Source of the DNA: Flavobacterium degerlachei
GTDB taxonomy: Bacteria; Bacteroidota; Bacteroidia; Flavobacteriales; Flavobacteriaceae
Length of the DNA: 64,000 nt
Assembly: GCF_900106645.1 (NCBI RefSeq)
Contig: NZ_FNMV01000004.1
Location: 186,001 to 250,000 of the forward strand
Direction of reading: 5' to 3'
Below, in pieces: positions 23,707 through 32,722 of the stretch (positions within the stretch are counted from its first letter, which is position 1; the number at the start of each line of letters is the position of its first letter). Below the pieces are notes generated by a model that was given only the letters and a program-made list of their open reading frames with translations, made no database searches and was not told where the DNA came from. The translations under genes and the position numbers were made by a program.

Positions 23707-24096
23707 TTAGGGCATTAAATCACTTAAATGGACTTGCAGTGCTTTGACAGAAATGCTGATTTCCCAAAAAGAAAGTGCTAATGAAATAAGCAAGCTTAGT
23801 AAGCTAAAGCCAAAGAAATAGAGACCGCCTATTTCGAAATCAAAGAAGAGTAATAGCATAGCAAAAACAGAAAGAAACAAACTTAATACTCCAAAAAGCT
23901 GCATGTAACGGATTAACGTTAATCGCAGGTTGAGGTTTGCAATTTCGATTAAAATACTCTTGTTTTCTTTTTCATCATAAGTTTTCTTAAGACTTCTCAC
24001 GATAGTTGCAATTGTCAAAAAGCGATTCGTGTAGGCCAGAAGAATCAATGAAGTAGCAGAGAATAATAATGCAGGAGTTTCTATATGTAAGGTCAT
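23707..24096 (-). CDS. DUF2721 family membrane protein
   Basis: A 129-residue protein with three membrane segments (about 5-20, 65-85, 90-115). The pattern PALLFSATSLILLAYTNRFLTIATIVRSL with the loop RYMQLFG matches DUF2721, small proteins of unknown function found in many Gram-negatives. It is convergent with the receptor gene, sharing the 23631-23675 terminator. Confidence 0.8.
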   Translation of the reverse strand: MTLHIETPALLFSATSLILLAYTNRFLTIATIVRSLKKTYDEKENKSILIEIANLNLRLTLIRYMQLFGVLSLFLSVFAMLLLFFDFEIGGLYFFGFSLLSLLISLALSFWEISISVKALQVHLSDLMP

Positions 24097-24440
24097 CTTT
24101 GTATTTTGAAATTATGGTTCAACTAAATTAATGAACCAAAGTTCGATAAAGTTTACGGGATAACAGTTTTTTTATAAAAAAAATCCACGTCAAGAAGTCT
24201 GATGCTAGAAAAAAAGAAGTGTTGGGTGTTGGGCTGAAACCCAAGTATGGAACTCTTTTGCAGCGAGTAGCTATTTGAAAAAAAATATTTTTTTGGGTAA
24301 CCGCTTTACAAAAGCTACGATTTGTGTACTATTTTAAGTAGGTAGTCGTCGCAGACAAGCAGCAGAGAAAGTGGGCATACCAGCGCTAGTGCGATAATCT
24401 ATTTCGTATTGTATATAGCCACGTAATCAGGAAGAATAAT
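24097..24440. other. Intergenic stretch with no identified gene
   Basis: 344 bases between two minus-strand genes. It contains a patch (about 24340-24400) richer in GC than the surroundings, plus A- and T-runs near 24281-24295. I read all six frames and found no motif or long frame. It could be debris of an older gene, but I cannot identify it. Confidence 0.4.
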
Positions 24441-25034
24441 TTAATTTAAGATTTTAAAATCAAAAGCTAATTTTTTAGTATGAATTAAGGTACGCCAATT
24501 GATAAAAAATAAACAAAATAGCATTACAAATCCCAAAATAAAACTCGCAATAGACTGCCATGAAAAAATATTGTCAATGATACTTTGTTGATTTTCGGAT
24601 GCAAATTTTCCTAAATGTAAGGCTATCGAATCACTAGTGAATTTCCCTACCAAAAAAGGGGCAATGATATAAATAGGCTTTATTTTTGAAATACCTCCAC
24701 CTAAGAAAAGTGGTGTGGTAGGAAGCGGCAACAAAGAATAAGCAAGTACCACTAAAATACCTTTCCATTTATTTTGGTTCATTTTATCTCCAAGAAACTT
24801 AATGTCTTCATTTTTAGATGCCTTTAAATATTTGTTGGCCATTAACGGAGCATATAAAAGAAGAATAAACCGACCTATAACCGACCCCACAACTCCAATG
24901 ACAATCACTGCCCAAACATTTAGATCAAAAAGAATTTGAAGAAATACCATTATTGTAAACGCGGGTGCAAACGGAAAAGGAACTATGTCAAATAATAGAG
25001 CTCCAAAAAAAACTAATAGATATTGCCACCACAT
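24441..25034 (-). CDS. VTT (DedA/SNARE-associated-like) domain membrane protein
   Basis: A 197-residue inner-membrane protein with five or six hydrophobic segments. Segments GVVGSVIGRFILLLYAP and YSLLPLPTTPLFLGGGISKIKP hold the VTT/DedA core (G-x-x-x-G-R and a re-entrant Pro/Gly-rich loop), and the last span is near 165-183. DedA-family proteins act in lipid-carrier flipping or membrane homeostasis; the specific role here is unknown. It starts 574 bases upstream of the htpG 3' end, with the structured repeat between them. Confidence 0.75.
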   Translation of the reverse strand: MWWQYLLVFFGALLFDIVPFPFAPAFTIMVFLQILFDLNVWAVIVIGVVGSVIGRFILLLYAPLMANKYLKASKNEDIKFLGDKMNQNKWKGILVVLAYSLLPLPTTPLFLGGGISKIKPIYIIAPFLVGKFTSDSIALHLGKFASENQQSIIDNIFSWQSIASFILGFVMLFCLFFINWRTLIHTKKLAFDFKILN

Positions 25035-25383
25035 GTGTTCTGAATTTTAATTTTATTGACAAGTTAATGAAGCAAGTAGTGCTCATTTTTTATGTCTAAT
25101 CAATGAACGTCAAAACTACAATTAAATTTGGTGTGATATTGAAATAGTTTTTTGAGGTAATAAGTCATCGCGGTCTAGGTTTCCTTTTATACGATTTGGT
25201 GTTATAGATTTTGGCAGCGGAATAACCCTGTTTTTTATATCAATGTTTAGTATGAAATATTTTTTCAAAATTTCATTTACTTTTAACTTTTACATTTTTT
25301 AATCTTGTTAAGATGTATAAAAAAGAGTGCAAATTGGCTACTGTATTTTCTAAATGTTATCGTAAAAGAAAAACCTCCTTAAT
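25035..25383. other. Intergenic stretch, left part of the VTT/htpG gap
   Basis: 349 bases of AT-rich DNA with no coding frame or recognisable element. The structured repeat at 25384-25461 begins immediately after it. Confidence 0.5.
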
Positions 25384-25461
25384 TAGCCCCGATAGCAGCA
25401 AAAATCCTTTGCTGTGGCGATAGCCAAGAGCAAAGATTGTAGCGAATAGCGGGAGGGAAGT
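25384..25461. repeat. Structured repeat element, member 1 (candidate Flavo-1-type RNA)
   Basis: An element about 78 bases long, from TAGCCCCGATAGCAGC to AGCGAATAGCGGGAGG. Stem 1: AATC (25403-25406) with GATT (25435-25438), a bulged C at 25407, then TTTGCT (25408-25413) with AGCAAA (25429-25434). Inner stem: TGGC (25415-25418) with GCCA (25423-25426) and loop GATA. The outer conserved blocks CCCGAT and AGCGGG flank it. The same layout, in the other orientation, occurs at 56727-56877. Flavobacterial genomes carry many such copies in my memory, and the layout recalls the Flavo-1 RNA described by comparative genomics; I could not check this. Confidence 0.6.
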
Positions 25462-25498
25462 TATTATGGAAATCATTAGTTCTGCTCCAAAAAAAAAA

Positions 25499-25528
25499 AG
25501 ACCCACAAGTTTGTGCTTGCAGGTCTAT
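25499..25528 (-). terminator. htpG terminator
   Basis: AGACCCACAAG and CTTGCAGGTCT pair with two mismatches around TTTGTG. The A-run 25489-25498 gives a long T-run on the minus strand. Confidence 0.65.
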
Positions 25529-25608
25529 TTTCATTTTCTGAAAAGATTCCGAAACAAGTTCGGAATAAGCGATTCACACCATTTTACTTCATAAAATGGG
25601 TTTTCTGC

Positions 25609-27513
25609 TTATTTGATCATTTCAAAACTTCTTTTTACAAAAGCAGTTAATGCTTCTCCTTTTAGTAAGTTTTGAGACAGTTTAGCTAAATCTAAGGCTT
25701 GTTTTACTAAGTGTTCTTGATCTGCTTTGTCTTTTGTATTCAGAATGGTTGTTGCTAATGGTGAATTTGTATTGACAACTAAGTTATACATTTCCGGCAT
25801 ATTACCCATTCCAAACATTCCGCCACCGCCACCTGACTGGCTCATTTCTTTCATTCTACGCATGAATTCTGGTTGCGTGATGATAAACGGAGCTGACTGA
25901 CTGTCCATGGCTTCTAGTTGTACACTATAGTTTTCTTTTGGTACAATTGTTTCTACAACTGTTTTTAAACCTGTTTGCTCTTCTTCTGATAATTTAGAAA
26001 TAGTAGTTTCCTCTTTCTTGATTAAATTATCGATATGATCTGAATCGACACGTACAAAAGTTAAATCACTATTGTCTCCTTCAATTTTTTGAATTAAATG
26101 AGAGATAATTGGAGAATCTAAAAGTAAAACTTCGTATCCTTTTTCTTGTGCTATTTCGATATACGAATGTTGCGCTTCTTTATTTCCTGCATACAAAACA
26201 ACCAGTTTACCGTCTTTGTTTGTTTGCTTGTCTTTTAAGTTTTCTTTTAACTCTTCAAGTGTATAGAACTTGTTGTCAACAGTAGGATATAAAACGAAAG
26301 CACTTGATTTTTCGTAGAATTTATCTTCAGAAAGCATTCCGTATTCTAAAACGATTTTGATATCGTTCCATTTTTTCTCAAAATCTTCACGGTTTTCGGT
26401 GAATAATGATTTCAATTTATCAGCAACTTTACGAGTGATGTAGTTCGATATTTTCTTAACTGCTGCATCTGCTTGCAAACCTGAACGAGATACGTTTAAT
26501 GGAATGTCTGGTGAGTCAATAACTCCTTTCAGCATCGTTAAGAATTCAGGAACAATTCCTTCTACATTATCAGTTACATATACCTGATTTTGGTACAATT
26601 GAATTTTATCTTTCTGAATTTGTAAGTCAGAACCCAATTTTGGGAAATACAAAATACCAGTTAAGTTAAACGGATAATCAACATTTAAATGAATGTGGAA
26701 TAACGGCTCTTCAAACTGTGAAGGGTACAATTCATGGTAGAAAGACTTGTAATCTTCATCAGATAATTCAGTTGGTTGTTTTGTCCAAGCTGGATTAGGG
26801 TTATTGATGATATTATCTACTTCAACAGTTTTAAAGACTTCGTCTTTGTCTTCTGCTTCAACAGATTCTCCCTTTTTTTGTTCAATTTTTTCAGATCTAG
26901 TTCCAAATTTAATTGGAATAGGCATGAATTTATTGTACTTATTTAGTAACTCTTTTATTTTAGACTCTTCTAAGAATTCTAATGAATCCTCAGCGATATG
27001 TAAAATAATTTCAGTTCCACGTGTAGTTTTGTCAGCTGGTTCTAATGTGAACTCTGGACTTCCGTCACAGGTCCAGTGTGCTGCTGGTTCGTCTTTATAT
27101 GACTTGGTAATGATTTCCACTTTTGCAGCTACCATAAATGCAGAATAGAAACCAAGACCAAAATGACCAATAATTCCAGAATCTTTAGTAGAATCCTTGT
27201 ATTTTTCAAGGAATTCTTCAGCTCCTGAAAAAGCAAGTTGATTGATGTATTTCTCTACTTCATCAGATGTCATTCCTAACCCCTGGTCAATAATATGAAG
27301 CTTTTTACCTTCTTTGTCAATTTTTACTTCAATAATTGGATTGCCATATTCTACTTTGGCTTCGCCAATGTTTGTTAGATGCTTTAATTTTAACGTAGCA
27401 TCGGTCCCATTAGAAATCAATTCACGTAAGAAAATTTCGTGGTCGCTATAAAGGAACTTCTTTATTAGTGGGAAGATATTTTCCACCGAAACATTTATTT
27501 TTCCAGTTGTCAT
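25609..27513 (-). CDS. htpG: Molecular chaperone HtpG (Hsp90)
   Basis: A 634-residue Hsp90. The N-terminal GHKL ATPase has ELISNGTDAT (around residue 35), IIDQGLGMTSDEV, and IGHFGLGFYSAFMVA. The middle domain has the catalytic-Arg stretch LNVSRSGLQADAAVKKISNYITRK, and the C-terminal dimer region follows. A Gly/Met-rich insert, SGGGGGMFGMGNMPEMYN, near 570, is the linker of Bacteroidetes HtpG. The frame opens 19 codons further up (27570), but MTTGKINVSVENIFPLIKKFL is the family N-terminus, so I start at 27513. It is monocistronic, with terminators downstream. Confidence 0.96.
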   Translation of the reverse strand: MTTGKINVSVENIFPLIKKFLYSDHEIFLRELISNGTDATLKLKHLTNIGEAKVEYGNPIIEVKIDKEGKKLHIIDQGLGMTSDEVEKYINQLAFSGAEEFLEKYKDSTKDSGIIGHFGLGFYSAFMVAAKVEIITKSYKDEPAAHWTCDGSPEFTLEPADKTTRGTEIILHIAEDSLEFLEESKIKELLNKYNKFMPIPIKFGTRSEKIEQKKGESVEAEDKDEVFKTVEVDNIINNPNPAWTKQPTELSDEDYKSFYHELYPSQFEEPLFHIHLNVDYPFNLTGILYFPKLGSDLQIQKDKIQLYQNQVYVTDNVEGIVPEFLTMLKGVIDSPDIPLNVSRSGLQADAAVKKISNYITRKVADKLKSLFTENREDFEKKWNDIKIVLEYGMLSEDKFYEKSSAFVLYPTVDNKFYTLEELKENLKDKQTNKDGKLVVLYAGNKEAQHSYIEIAQEKGYEVLLLDSPIISHLIQKIEGDNSDLTFVRVDSDHIDNLIKKEETTISKLSEEEQTGLKTVVETIVPKENYSVQLEAMDSQSAPFIITQPEFMRRMKEMSQSGGGGGMFGMGNMPEMYNLVVNTNSPLATTILNTKDKADQEHLVKQALDLAKLSQNLLKGEALTAFVKRSFEMIK

Positions 27514-27627
27514 ATTTATATTTTTAAGGGTTTTTATAATCTCATACAATTCTTTCAAATAGAATACCAATACTTATGCAGGTGACAAATTGTCTTAACT
27601 GTTAATTTTGAAACAAAATAGTGGAAT

Positions 27628-27664
27628 TTTGAAAGTGTAGCCGTCATATACCTTTGTATCTTTG
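27628..27664 (+). promoter_or_regulatory. Promoter of the lipocalin-like/OmpA pair
   Basis: TTTG at 27628-27631, 17 bases, TACCTTTG at 27649-27656. A second exact -7 match, TATCTTTG, follows at 27657-27664. This gives two possible starts 8 bases apart and a short leader to ATG 27694. Confidence 0.7.
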
Positions 27665-27693
27665 TATAAGTTTAATAATAAAACTATAGAACA

Positions 27694-28173
27694 ATGAAAA
27701 AAATATTTTTTTTAACAGCTTTAGCATTAATGCTATTCTCATGTAAGACTAGTTCAGTAACAGGAAAGAAACTAGATAAAAGTGCTCAAGTTGCAGTAAA
27801 AGGAAACTGGGTATTAACTTCAGTTACTTATCCAGGATCACAATATATCAAAGTAAATTCTTTTGACATTGCTGATTCAAAATGTTTTGAAGGAAGCACA
27901 TGGAAATTTGTTTCAAATAATAATAAAGGGAATATGGCTTTGACAAATTTTGATTGTCCAGCATTTAGTTCTCCAATAACTTGGTTTATCAATACAGATG
28001 GTGAATTTATCTTAAAAGTTTTAGACGCAGGTGAAAAAGCAAAAAGAGTAAGAGCAGGTTATATTTTGCATATTGCAAATCAAGCTGATGATTCTTTCCA
28101 ATTGATTGATAAAGGAAGTGACGTTGCTGGTAAAAGTATTGATGTAGTTTATCAATTTCAAAGAGCTAACTAA
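27694..28173 (+). CDS. Lipocalin-like lipoprotein
   Basis: 159 residues with a lipoprotein signal (MKKIFFLTALALMLFSC, Cys 17). The mature part fits the short lipocalin pattern: VKGNWVLTSVTYPG near the N-terminus, a C-x-x-W-like stretch (SKCFEGSTWKFVSNNNKG), and a final VVYQFQR strand. Such proteins bind small hydrophobic molecules or stabilise the outer membrane. It lies 26 bases before the OmpA lipoprotein gene and shares a promoter, so they probably work together at the outer membrane. The family call is moderate. Confidence 0.75.
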   Translation: MKKIFFLTALALMLFSCKTSSVTGKKLDKSAQVAVKGNWVLTSVTYPGSQYIKVNSFDIADSKCFEGSTWKFVSNNNKGNMALTNFDCPAFSSPITWFINTDGEFILKVLDAGEKAKRVRAGYILHIANQADDSFQLIDKGSDVAGKSIDVVYQFQRAN

Positions 28174-28199
28174 TATTAAATATTAAAAATAAAATAATT

Positions 28200-28895
28200 A
28201 TGAAAAAATTTTCTATACTAACATTGGCTGTAGTTATGTCAATTGGAACACTTTTTACAAGTTGTGAAGCTTTAAAAAATACTAATAACACACAAAGAGG
28301 AGCTGGAATTGGAGCAGCGAGTGGAGCTGTAATTGGTGCAATTCTTGGAAACAATGTTGGAAAAGGTGGTAATGGTGCTATGGGTGCTGTACTAGGTGGA
28401 GTAGTTGGTGGTGTTGCTGGTGGAGTTATTGGTAACAAAATGGATAAACAAGCCAGACAAATTGATGAAGTTCTTCCAGGAGCTGAGGTAAAACGTGTAG
28501 GTGAAGGGATTCAATTAGTACTAAATGAAAATGCAGTACGTTTTGATACTAACAAATCAACTTTGACAGCTACTGCTAAAGCGAATTTAGATAAATTAGT
28601 TCCTGTGTTTGCTGAATATCCAGACACTGATATTACAATATTTGGATATACTGATAGTACTGGTCCTGCAGATTTTAACTTAAAGTTATCTGGACAAAGA
28701 GCAGCTTCAGTTAGAAGTTATTTAGTAAGTAAAGGAGTAGCTTCAAGCAGATTTAATGTAACTGGTTTAGGTATAGCCGATCCAATTGCATCAAACGAAA
28801 CAGTAGAAGGAAGAAGCCAAAACCGTCGTGTTGAGTTTGCTATTACAGCAAATGATAAAATGAGGGAAGATGCTAAAACGGAAGCAGGGAACTAA
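28200..28895 (+). CDS. OmpA-family peptidoglycan-binding lipoprotein with glycine zipper
   Basis: 231 residues. The lipoprotein signal ends in LFTSC (Cys 22). Residues 32-80 form a glycine-rich zipper (GAGIGAASGAVIGAILGN and GAVLGGVVGGVAGGVIG), a membrane-associating or oligomerising segment. An OmpA C-terminal domain at about 105-222 has FDTNKSTLTATAKANLDKL, DITIFGYTDSTG and NLKLSGQRAASVRSYL, ending in GRSQNRRVEF, the conserved peptidoglycan-contact Asp/Arg pattern. It links the outer membrane to the cell wall. It is the second gene of the pair that starts at 27694, with a strong terminator at 28917-28960. Confidence 0.93.
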   Translation: MKKFSILTLAVVMSIGTLFTSCEALKNTNNTQRGAGIGAASGAVIGAILGNNVGKGGNGAMGAVLGGVVGGVAGGVIGNKMDKQARQIDEVLPGAEVKRVGEGIQLVLNENAVRFDTNKSTLTATAKANLDKLVPVFAEYPDTDITIFGYTDSTGPADFNLKLSGQRAASVRSYLVSKGVASSRFNVTGLGIADPIASNETVEGRSQNRRVEFAITANDKMREDAKTEAGN

Positions 28896-28916
28896 GACTT
28901 TAGTTCGTTTATATAG

Positions 28917-28960
28917 AAAGAAAGCCGTTTCGTTATTATAACGAAACGGCTTTCTTTTTT
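28917..28960 (+). terminator. Terminator after the OmpA lipoprotein gene
   Basis: AAAGCCGTTTCGTTA and TAACGAAACGGCTTT form a 15-base stem with a 3-base loop, then TCTTTTTTT. It is one of the strongest hairpins in the window. Confidence 0.85.
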
Positions 28961-29004
28961 TAATTAAATTTTAATTTCAACGAAGTATTTTTGTCTAAGA
29001 CAAC

Positions 29005-29012
29005 TATCTTTG
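29005..29012 (+). promoter_or_regulatory. -7 element TATCTTTG before the ABC ATPase gene
   Basis: An exact match 26 bases before ATG 29039. It lies downstream of the alternative in-frame TTG at 28991, so that start would be outside the transcript. Confidence 0.5.
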
Positions 29013-29038
29013 TAGCCTCAAAATATCATTATAATAAA

Positions 29039-29983
29039 ATGCTTCAAGTTCAAAATATCTCATTCGGTTATACCGAAAAGCCTGTACTTCATAATATAAA
29101 TTTCACAATAGAAAAAGCTCAAAATATTGCAGTAATTGGTGAAAGCGGTTGCGGAAAAAGCACGCTTCTAAAATTAATTTACGGTTTGTATGATTTAGAT
29201 GAAGGGAATATTGTATGGAATGATACGGAAGTGTTGGGGCCAAAATATAATTTGGTTCCCGGTATGTCTTTCGTCAAGTATTTATCCCAAGATTTTGATC
29301 TGATGCCTTATACAACCGTTGCTGAAAATGTAGGTAAATTTCTTTCTAATGTTTTTCCTGAAAAGAAAAAAGAGCGGGTACAAGAGCTTTTAGAAATTGT
29401 TGAAATGACGGAATACGCTGATACCAAAGCGAAGTATTTGAGTGGCGGTCAACAGCAAAGAGTTGCACTTGCAAGAGTTTTAGCGCTAGAGCCAGAAATT
29501 CTTTTGCTGGATGAACCTTTCAGTCATATCGATAATTTTAGGAAAAATGCGCTTCGTCGTAATTTGTTTAGCTACTTAAAAGCAAAAGAAGTAACTGTTA
29601 TTATAGCTACTCATGATAGTACGGATGCATTGTCATTTGCTGATGAAACACTTGTTTTGCAAAATGGACGCGTCATTGATAAAGCCAGCTCGCAAAACTT
29701 GTATGAAAATCCAGTGAATAAATATGTAGCCTCACTTTTTGGCGAAGTTAATGAGTTAAAGTTGTCTCAATTAGTTGCTGTTGATGAAGAAGATGAAATA
29801 GTACTATTATATCCGCATCAACTGAAAGTAGTCGATAATGGTTTAATGAACGTGGTTGTAAAACAATCGTATTTTAAAGGGAGTCATTATTTAATTAAGG
29901 CCGTTTTTGACCGAAAAGTAATTTTCTTTGAGCATGATACTCCGCTAGAACTGAATCAGGAAGTGACGCTGATGATAGCCTAA
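29039..29983 (+). CDS. ABC transporter ATP-binding protein
   Basis: 314 residues. Starting at ATG 29039 (MLQVQNISFGYTEKPVLHNI), the ATPase domain has Walker A GESGCGKST near residue 34, a Q-loop (YLSQDFDLMPYTTVAENV), signature YLSGGQQQRVALARVLA, and Walker B ILLLDEPFSHID. A C-terminal TOBE-like domain of about 80 residues (EDEIVLLYPHQLKVV) follows. This is the layout of MalK/PotA-type import ATPases, but no permease or binding-protein gene is next to it, so the substrate cannot be given. An extra upstream stretch in frame starts with TTG at 28991 and is judged to be untranscribed (see promoter). It ends at the terminator 29992-30030. Confidence 0.88.
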   Translation: MLQVQNISFGYTEKPVLHNINFTIEKAQNIAVIGESGCGKSTLLKLIYGLYDLDEGNIVWNDTEVLGPKYNLVPGMSFVKYLSQDFDLMPYTTVAENVGKFLSNVFPEKKKERVQELLEIVEMTEYADTKAKYLSGGQQQRVALARVLALEPEILLLDEPFSHIDNFRKNALRRNLFSYLKAKEVTVIIATHDSTDALSFADETLVLQNGRVIDKASSQNLYENPVNKYVASLFGEVNELKLSQLVAVDEEDEIVLLYPHQLKVVDNGLMNVVVKQSYFKGSHYLIKAVFDRKVIFFEHDTPLELNQEVTLMIA

Positions 29984-29991
29984 TAAAAAGT

Positions 29992-30030
29992 AAAACCCCG
30001 AAATTTATTGAATTTCGGGGTTTTTTTTTT
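29992..30030. terminator. Terminator between the ABC ATPase and S9 peptidase genes
   Basis: AACCCCGAAATT and AATTTCGGGGTT form a perfect 12-base stem with loop TATTG, then ten T. It probably serves both convergent genes. Confidence 0.85.
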
Positions 30031-30045
30031 AAGTTTAAAGTGAAC

Positions 30046-32457
30046 TTAGTTCTTTAAATATTTTTCTAAGAATTGATCTTGTTCCCATAATAGGTGTAAA
30101 ATATTTTCTTTGGCAGCATAACCGTGTGATTCTTTTGGTAAAATCACCATTCTTGCAGGTCCTCCTAATCCTTTTAAAGCTTGAAAATAACGTTCCGTTT
30201 GTAATGTGAAAGTACCTGGGTTATTATCAGCCTCACCATGAACTAGTAATAATGGTGTTTTCATTTTGTCAGCATTCATAAATGGCGACATTGTATTGTA
30301 AACCTCTGGGACTTCCCAGTAATTACGTTGTTCTGACTGAAAACCAAATGGAGTTAAAGTTCTGTTGTACGCTCCACTTCTTGCAATTCCGCAGGCAAAA
30401 AGTTTAGAATGTGTCAATAAGTTAGCAACCATAAAGGCACCGTAAGAATGTCCACCTATAGCTACTTTTTCCTTGTTGATATATCCTAATGCATCTACTG
30501 CATTAATCGCCGCTTCAGCATTGTCTACTAATTGAGTGATAAAATTGTCATTTGGTTCTGTTTTACCCTCTCCAATAATAGGAAAAGAAGCATCATCTAA
30601 AACCACATATCCTTTAGTTACCCAATAGACAAATGAACCATAATAAGGAAATGTAAAACTATTTGGGTTTTGATCGCTTTGCCCTGCTGAATTCTTGTCT
30701 TTAAATTCTGATGGATACGCCCAGATTAATAAGGGTAGTTTTTCTTTTTTAGCCTTGTTATAACCCGCAGGTAAATACAAAGTTCCAGATAATTCTACTC
30801 CATCTTTTCTTTTGTATTTAATAACCTCTTTGCTCACATTTTTGATGCTTTCAAATGGGTTTTGGAAGTTGGTAATTGGCGTTAGCTTATTTTTGTGCTT
30901 GATGTTTCTGAAATAGTAATTTGGATAGTCACTTTTAGATTGTATTTGTACCAAAACTTCTCCTTTTTTGAAGTCTTCTATCGATAATAAATCTTCTTTT
31001 TTATCAGTGTAAGTAGACGTATAAAGACGGTTTGATTTTAATGATTTTAAGCTAAACTCATCAATAAATGGGAATTGTCCATTTTTAGTAAATCCATCAC
31101 CCATTAAAAACAAATTGTTATTCTCAATAGCTAATACTCGTTTCCCATATTGGTTTTTGATTGTTTCAAAATTTCCAGGATCTGAATAGATGTCTTGAGA
31201 ATTTCTGTCTGAAATTACTTTTGGAGCTTGACTTGCGTCAGATGGATTGAATAGATACGTTTTTGTGTTTCTAGTGTCATACCATTGGTCAAAAGCAATT
31301 GCTGTATTATCATTTCCCCAAATAACACCACCATAGCGTTGCTTCGTTTTCAATGTTGAAATAGGAGCAGTGTCGAAGGGTGCATTCCATTGTGAAACTT
31401 CATCTCTAAAATCTACTTTATTTTCAGGATTACCTTCGTCTAGAGCTTCTGTAAAATACAAAGTAGCAGCTTTGTCATTTCTCCAGTTCATACTTCTTTT
31501 CCCAGTACGAACAGCCATAAAACCTTTTGGCATGATTTCGAATAAAGGAACTTCATTAACTGTTTTTACAGCAGTACCGTTTTTATCATAAACAACCGTT
31601 TTCGATGGAAAACGATTTAATGGTACGATATAAGAAAATGGTTTTTGAATAGTAGAAATCATTAAGTAGTTTCCATCTGGAGAGAAATCTTCTCCTGCAT
31701 ACATATCAGCGCTTTTAAATAAGGTTGCTGTACCGTTGATGTTTACTTTAAATAACTCTGCAGTAATAATGTTTTCAAAATTAGTTTCATCAGTTTTGTT
31801 TTTCAATAAATCCTGATACGTTCTGTTTTGTGATTTTGAACCATCAGCATTCGAAATAATTGGACCTAATGGTAAATCTTTTTTAGCATCTAATAAAGCA
31901 GCTCTATTCTTAGGTAACATTTTAACTAATATGCTTTCATTATCATTGAACCAGCTAAATGGGTTGCCAAGGTTGGCATTTACAGTTGCCTCTGTCAACT
32001 TTGAAGCTTTAGATGTAGCAACATCAACAACCCAAAGTTCTACACCAGTATTTGTAGTGTGGGAGAACGCAATTTTTTTTTCATTTGGTGACCAACTAAT
32101 ATTGCTAATGCGAGGATTAGTAGGCAAGCCACTTACTTGATTCTCAGTTGTACCTTTTATTTTGCGTATTTTGATATTATTAACGTAAGTTACTGTGCTT
32201 GAGATATTGGTAATTGGGTTGATTCTCAAACCTCCTAATCGTAATTCCTCTTGATTTAAATCGTCTAATGTTTTATAGGTATTCCTATAGCTTAATAGCA
32301 TGTATTCTTTTTTTGTATCCATAGATACTGAAGGAGCTCTCTCATAATCAGCCAAATCTAAAATTGATTTGGAAGGTTTTTGATAGCTTAGGTTCTCTTG
32401 TGCAATGGCACTTAGCCCAAAACAAAGGAAAAAGAGTAGGTTGATTTTTAATTTCAT
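30046..32457 (-). CDS. S9 family prolyl oligopeptidase-like peptidase, secreted
   Basis: 803 residues with a signal peptide (MKLKINLLFFLCFGLSAIAQ). The beta-propeller region at about 30-530 contains repeated WSPNEKKIAFSHTTN-type blades. The C-terminal alpha/beta-hydrolase domain has the nucleophile S671 in GGHSYGAFM, probable D744 (HGEADNN) and H778 (KESHGY) completing the triad. The motif GYVVLDDASFPIIGEG marks the glutamyl-/acylaminoacyl-peptidase subgroup of S9. It probably releases dipeptides or acyl-peptides in the periplasm. It is monocistronic and convergent with the ABC ATPase gene. Confidence 0.93.
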   Translation of the reverse strand: MKLKINLLFFLCFGLSAIAQENLSYQKPSKSILDLADYERAPSVSMDTKKEYMLLSYRNTYKTLDDLNQEELRLGGLRINPITNISSTVTYVNNIKIRKIKGTTENQVSGLPTNPRISNISWSPNEKKIAFSHTTNTGVELWVVDVATSKASKLTEATVNANLGNPFSWFNDNESILVKMLPKNRAALLDAKKDLPLGPIISNADGSKSQNRTYQDLLKNKTDETNFENIITAELFKVNINGTATLFKSADMYAGEDFSPDGNYLMISTIQKPFSYIVPLNRFPSKTVVYDKNGTAVKTVNEVPLFEIMPKGFMAVRTGKRSMNWRNDKAATLYFTEALDEGNPENKVDFRDEVSQWNAPFDTAPISTLKTKQRYGGVIWGNDNTAIAFDQWYDTRNTKTYLFNPSDASQAPKVISDRNSQDIYSDPGNFETIKNQYGKRVLAIENNNLFLMGDGFTKNGQFPFIDEFSLKSLKSNRLYTSTYTDKKEDLLSIEDFKKGEVLVQIQSKSDYPNYYFRNIKHKNKLTPITNFQNPFESIKNVSKEVIKYKRKDGVELSGTLYLPAGYNKAKKEKLPLLIWAYPSEFKDKNSAGQSDQNPNSFTFPYYGSFVYWVTKGYVVLDDASFPIIGEGKTEPNDNFITQLVDNAEAAINAVDALGYINKEKVAIGGHSYGAFMVANLLTHSKLFACGIARSGAYNRTLTPFGFQSEQRNYWEVPEVYNTMSPFMNADKMKTPLLLVHGEADNNPGTFTLQTERYFQALKGLGGPARMVILPKESHGYAAKENILHLLWEQDQFLEKYLKN

Positions 32458-32660
32458 GGTTATTTTTTTTGATAATAATAATTGTATTTGTCTTACAAAG
32501 TATTGCCTTGTTACAGCCGAAGATATTTTTTTTTTGTACTATTATGTGACTAAATGGAATCGGGATTAAAATTAGGAAAATAAACTTAGTAGATTGTATT
32601 TAAAATTAGGAGTAAACTTTTCTAAATAGATATGGTTTTTAAATCGATAAAAAATAGTAA

Positions 32661-32696
32661 TTTGTCAACCAGAATTTTAAAGTATGCTTAAATTTG
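32661..32696 (+). promoter_or_regulatory. Promoter of the FabH-like gene
   Basis: TTTG at 32661-32664 and TAAATTTG at 32689-32696, spacing 24, one more than usual. The leader to ATG 32723 is about 20 bases. Confidence 0.5.
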
Positions 32697-32722
32697 CCAA
32701 CTTATTTTAATAATATAACAAT

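Noticed and set aside
25384..25461. Integron attC site
   Set aside because: The ends do not match the RYYYAAC and GTTRRRY core sites, and no integrase gene is present.
27658..27664. htpG promoter in the 27520-27690 gap on the minus strand
   Set aside because: The TAnnTTTG matches here are on the plus strand and serve the lipocalin-like gene; none was found on the minus strand.
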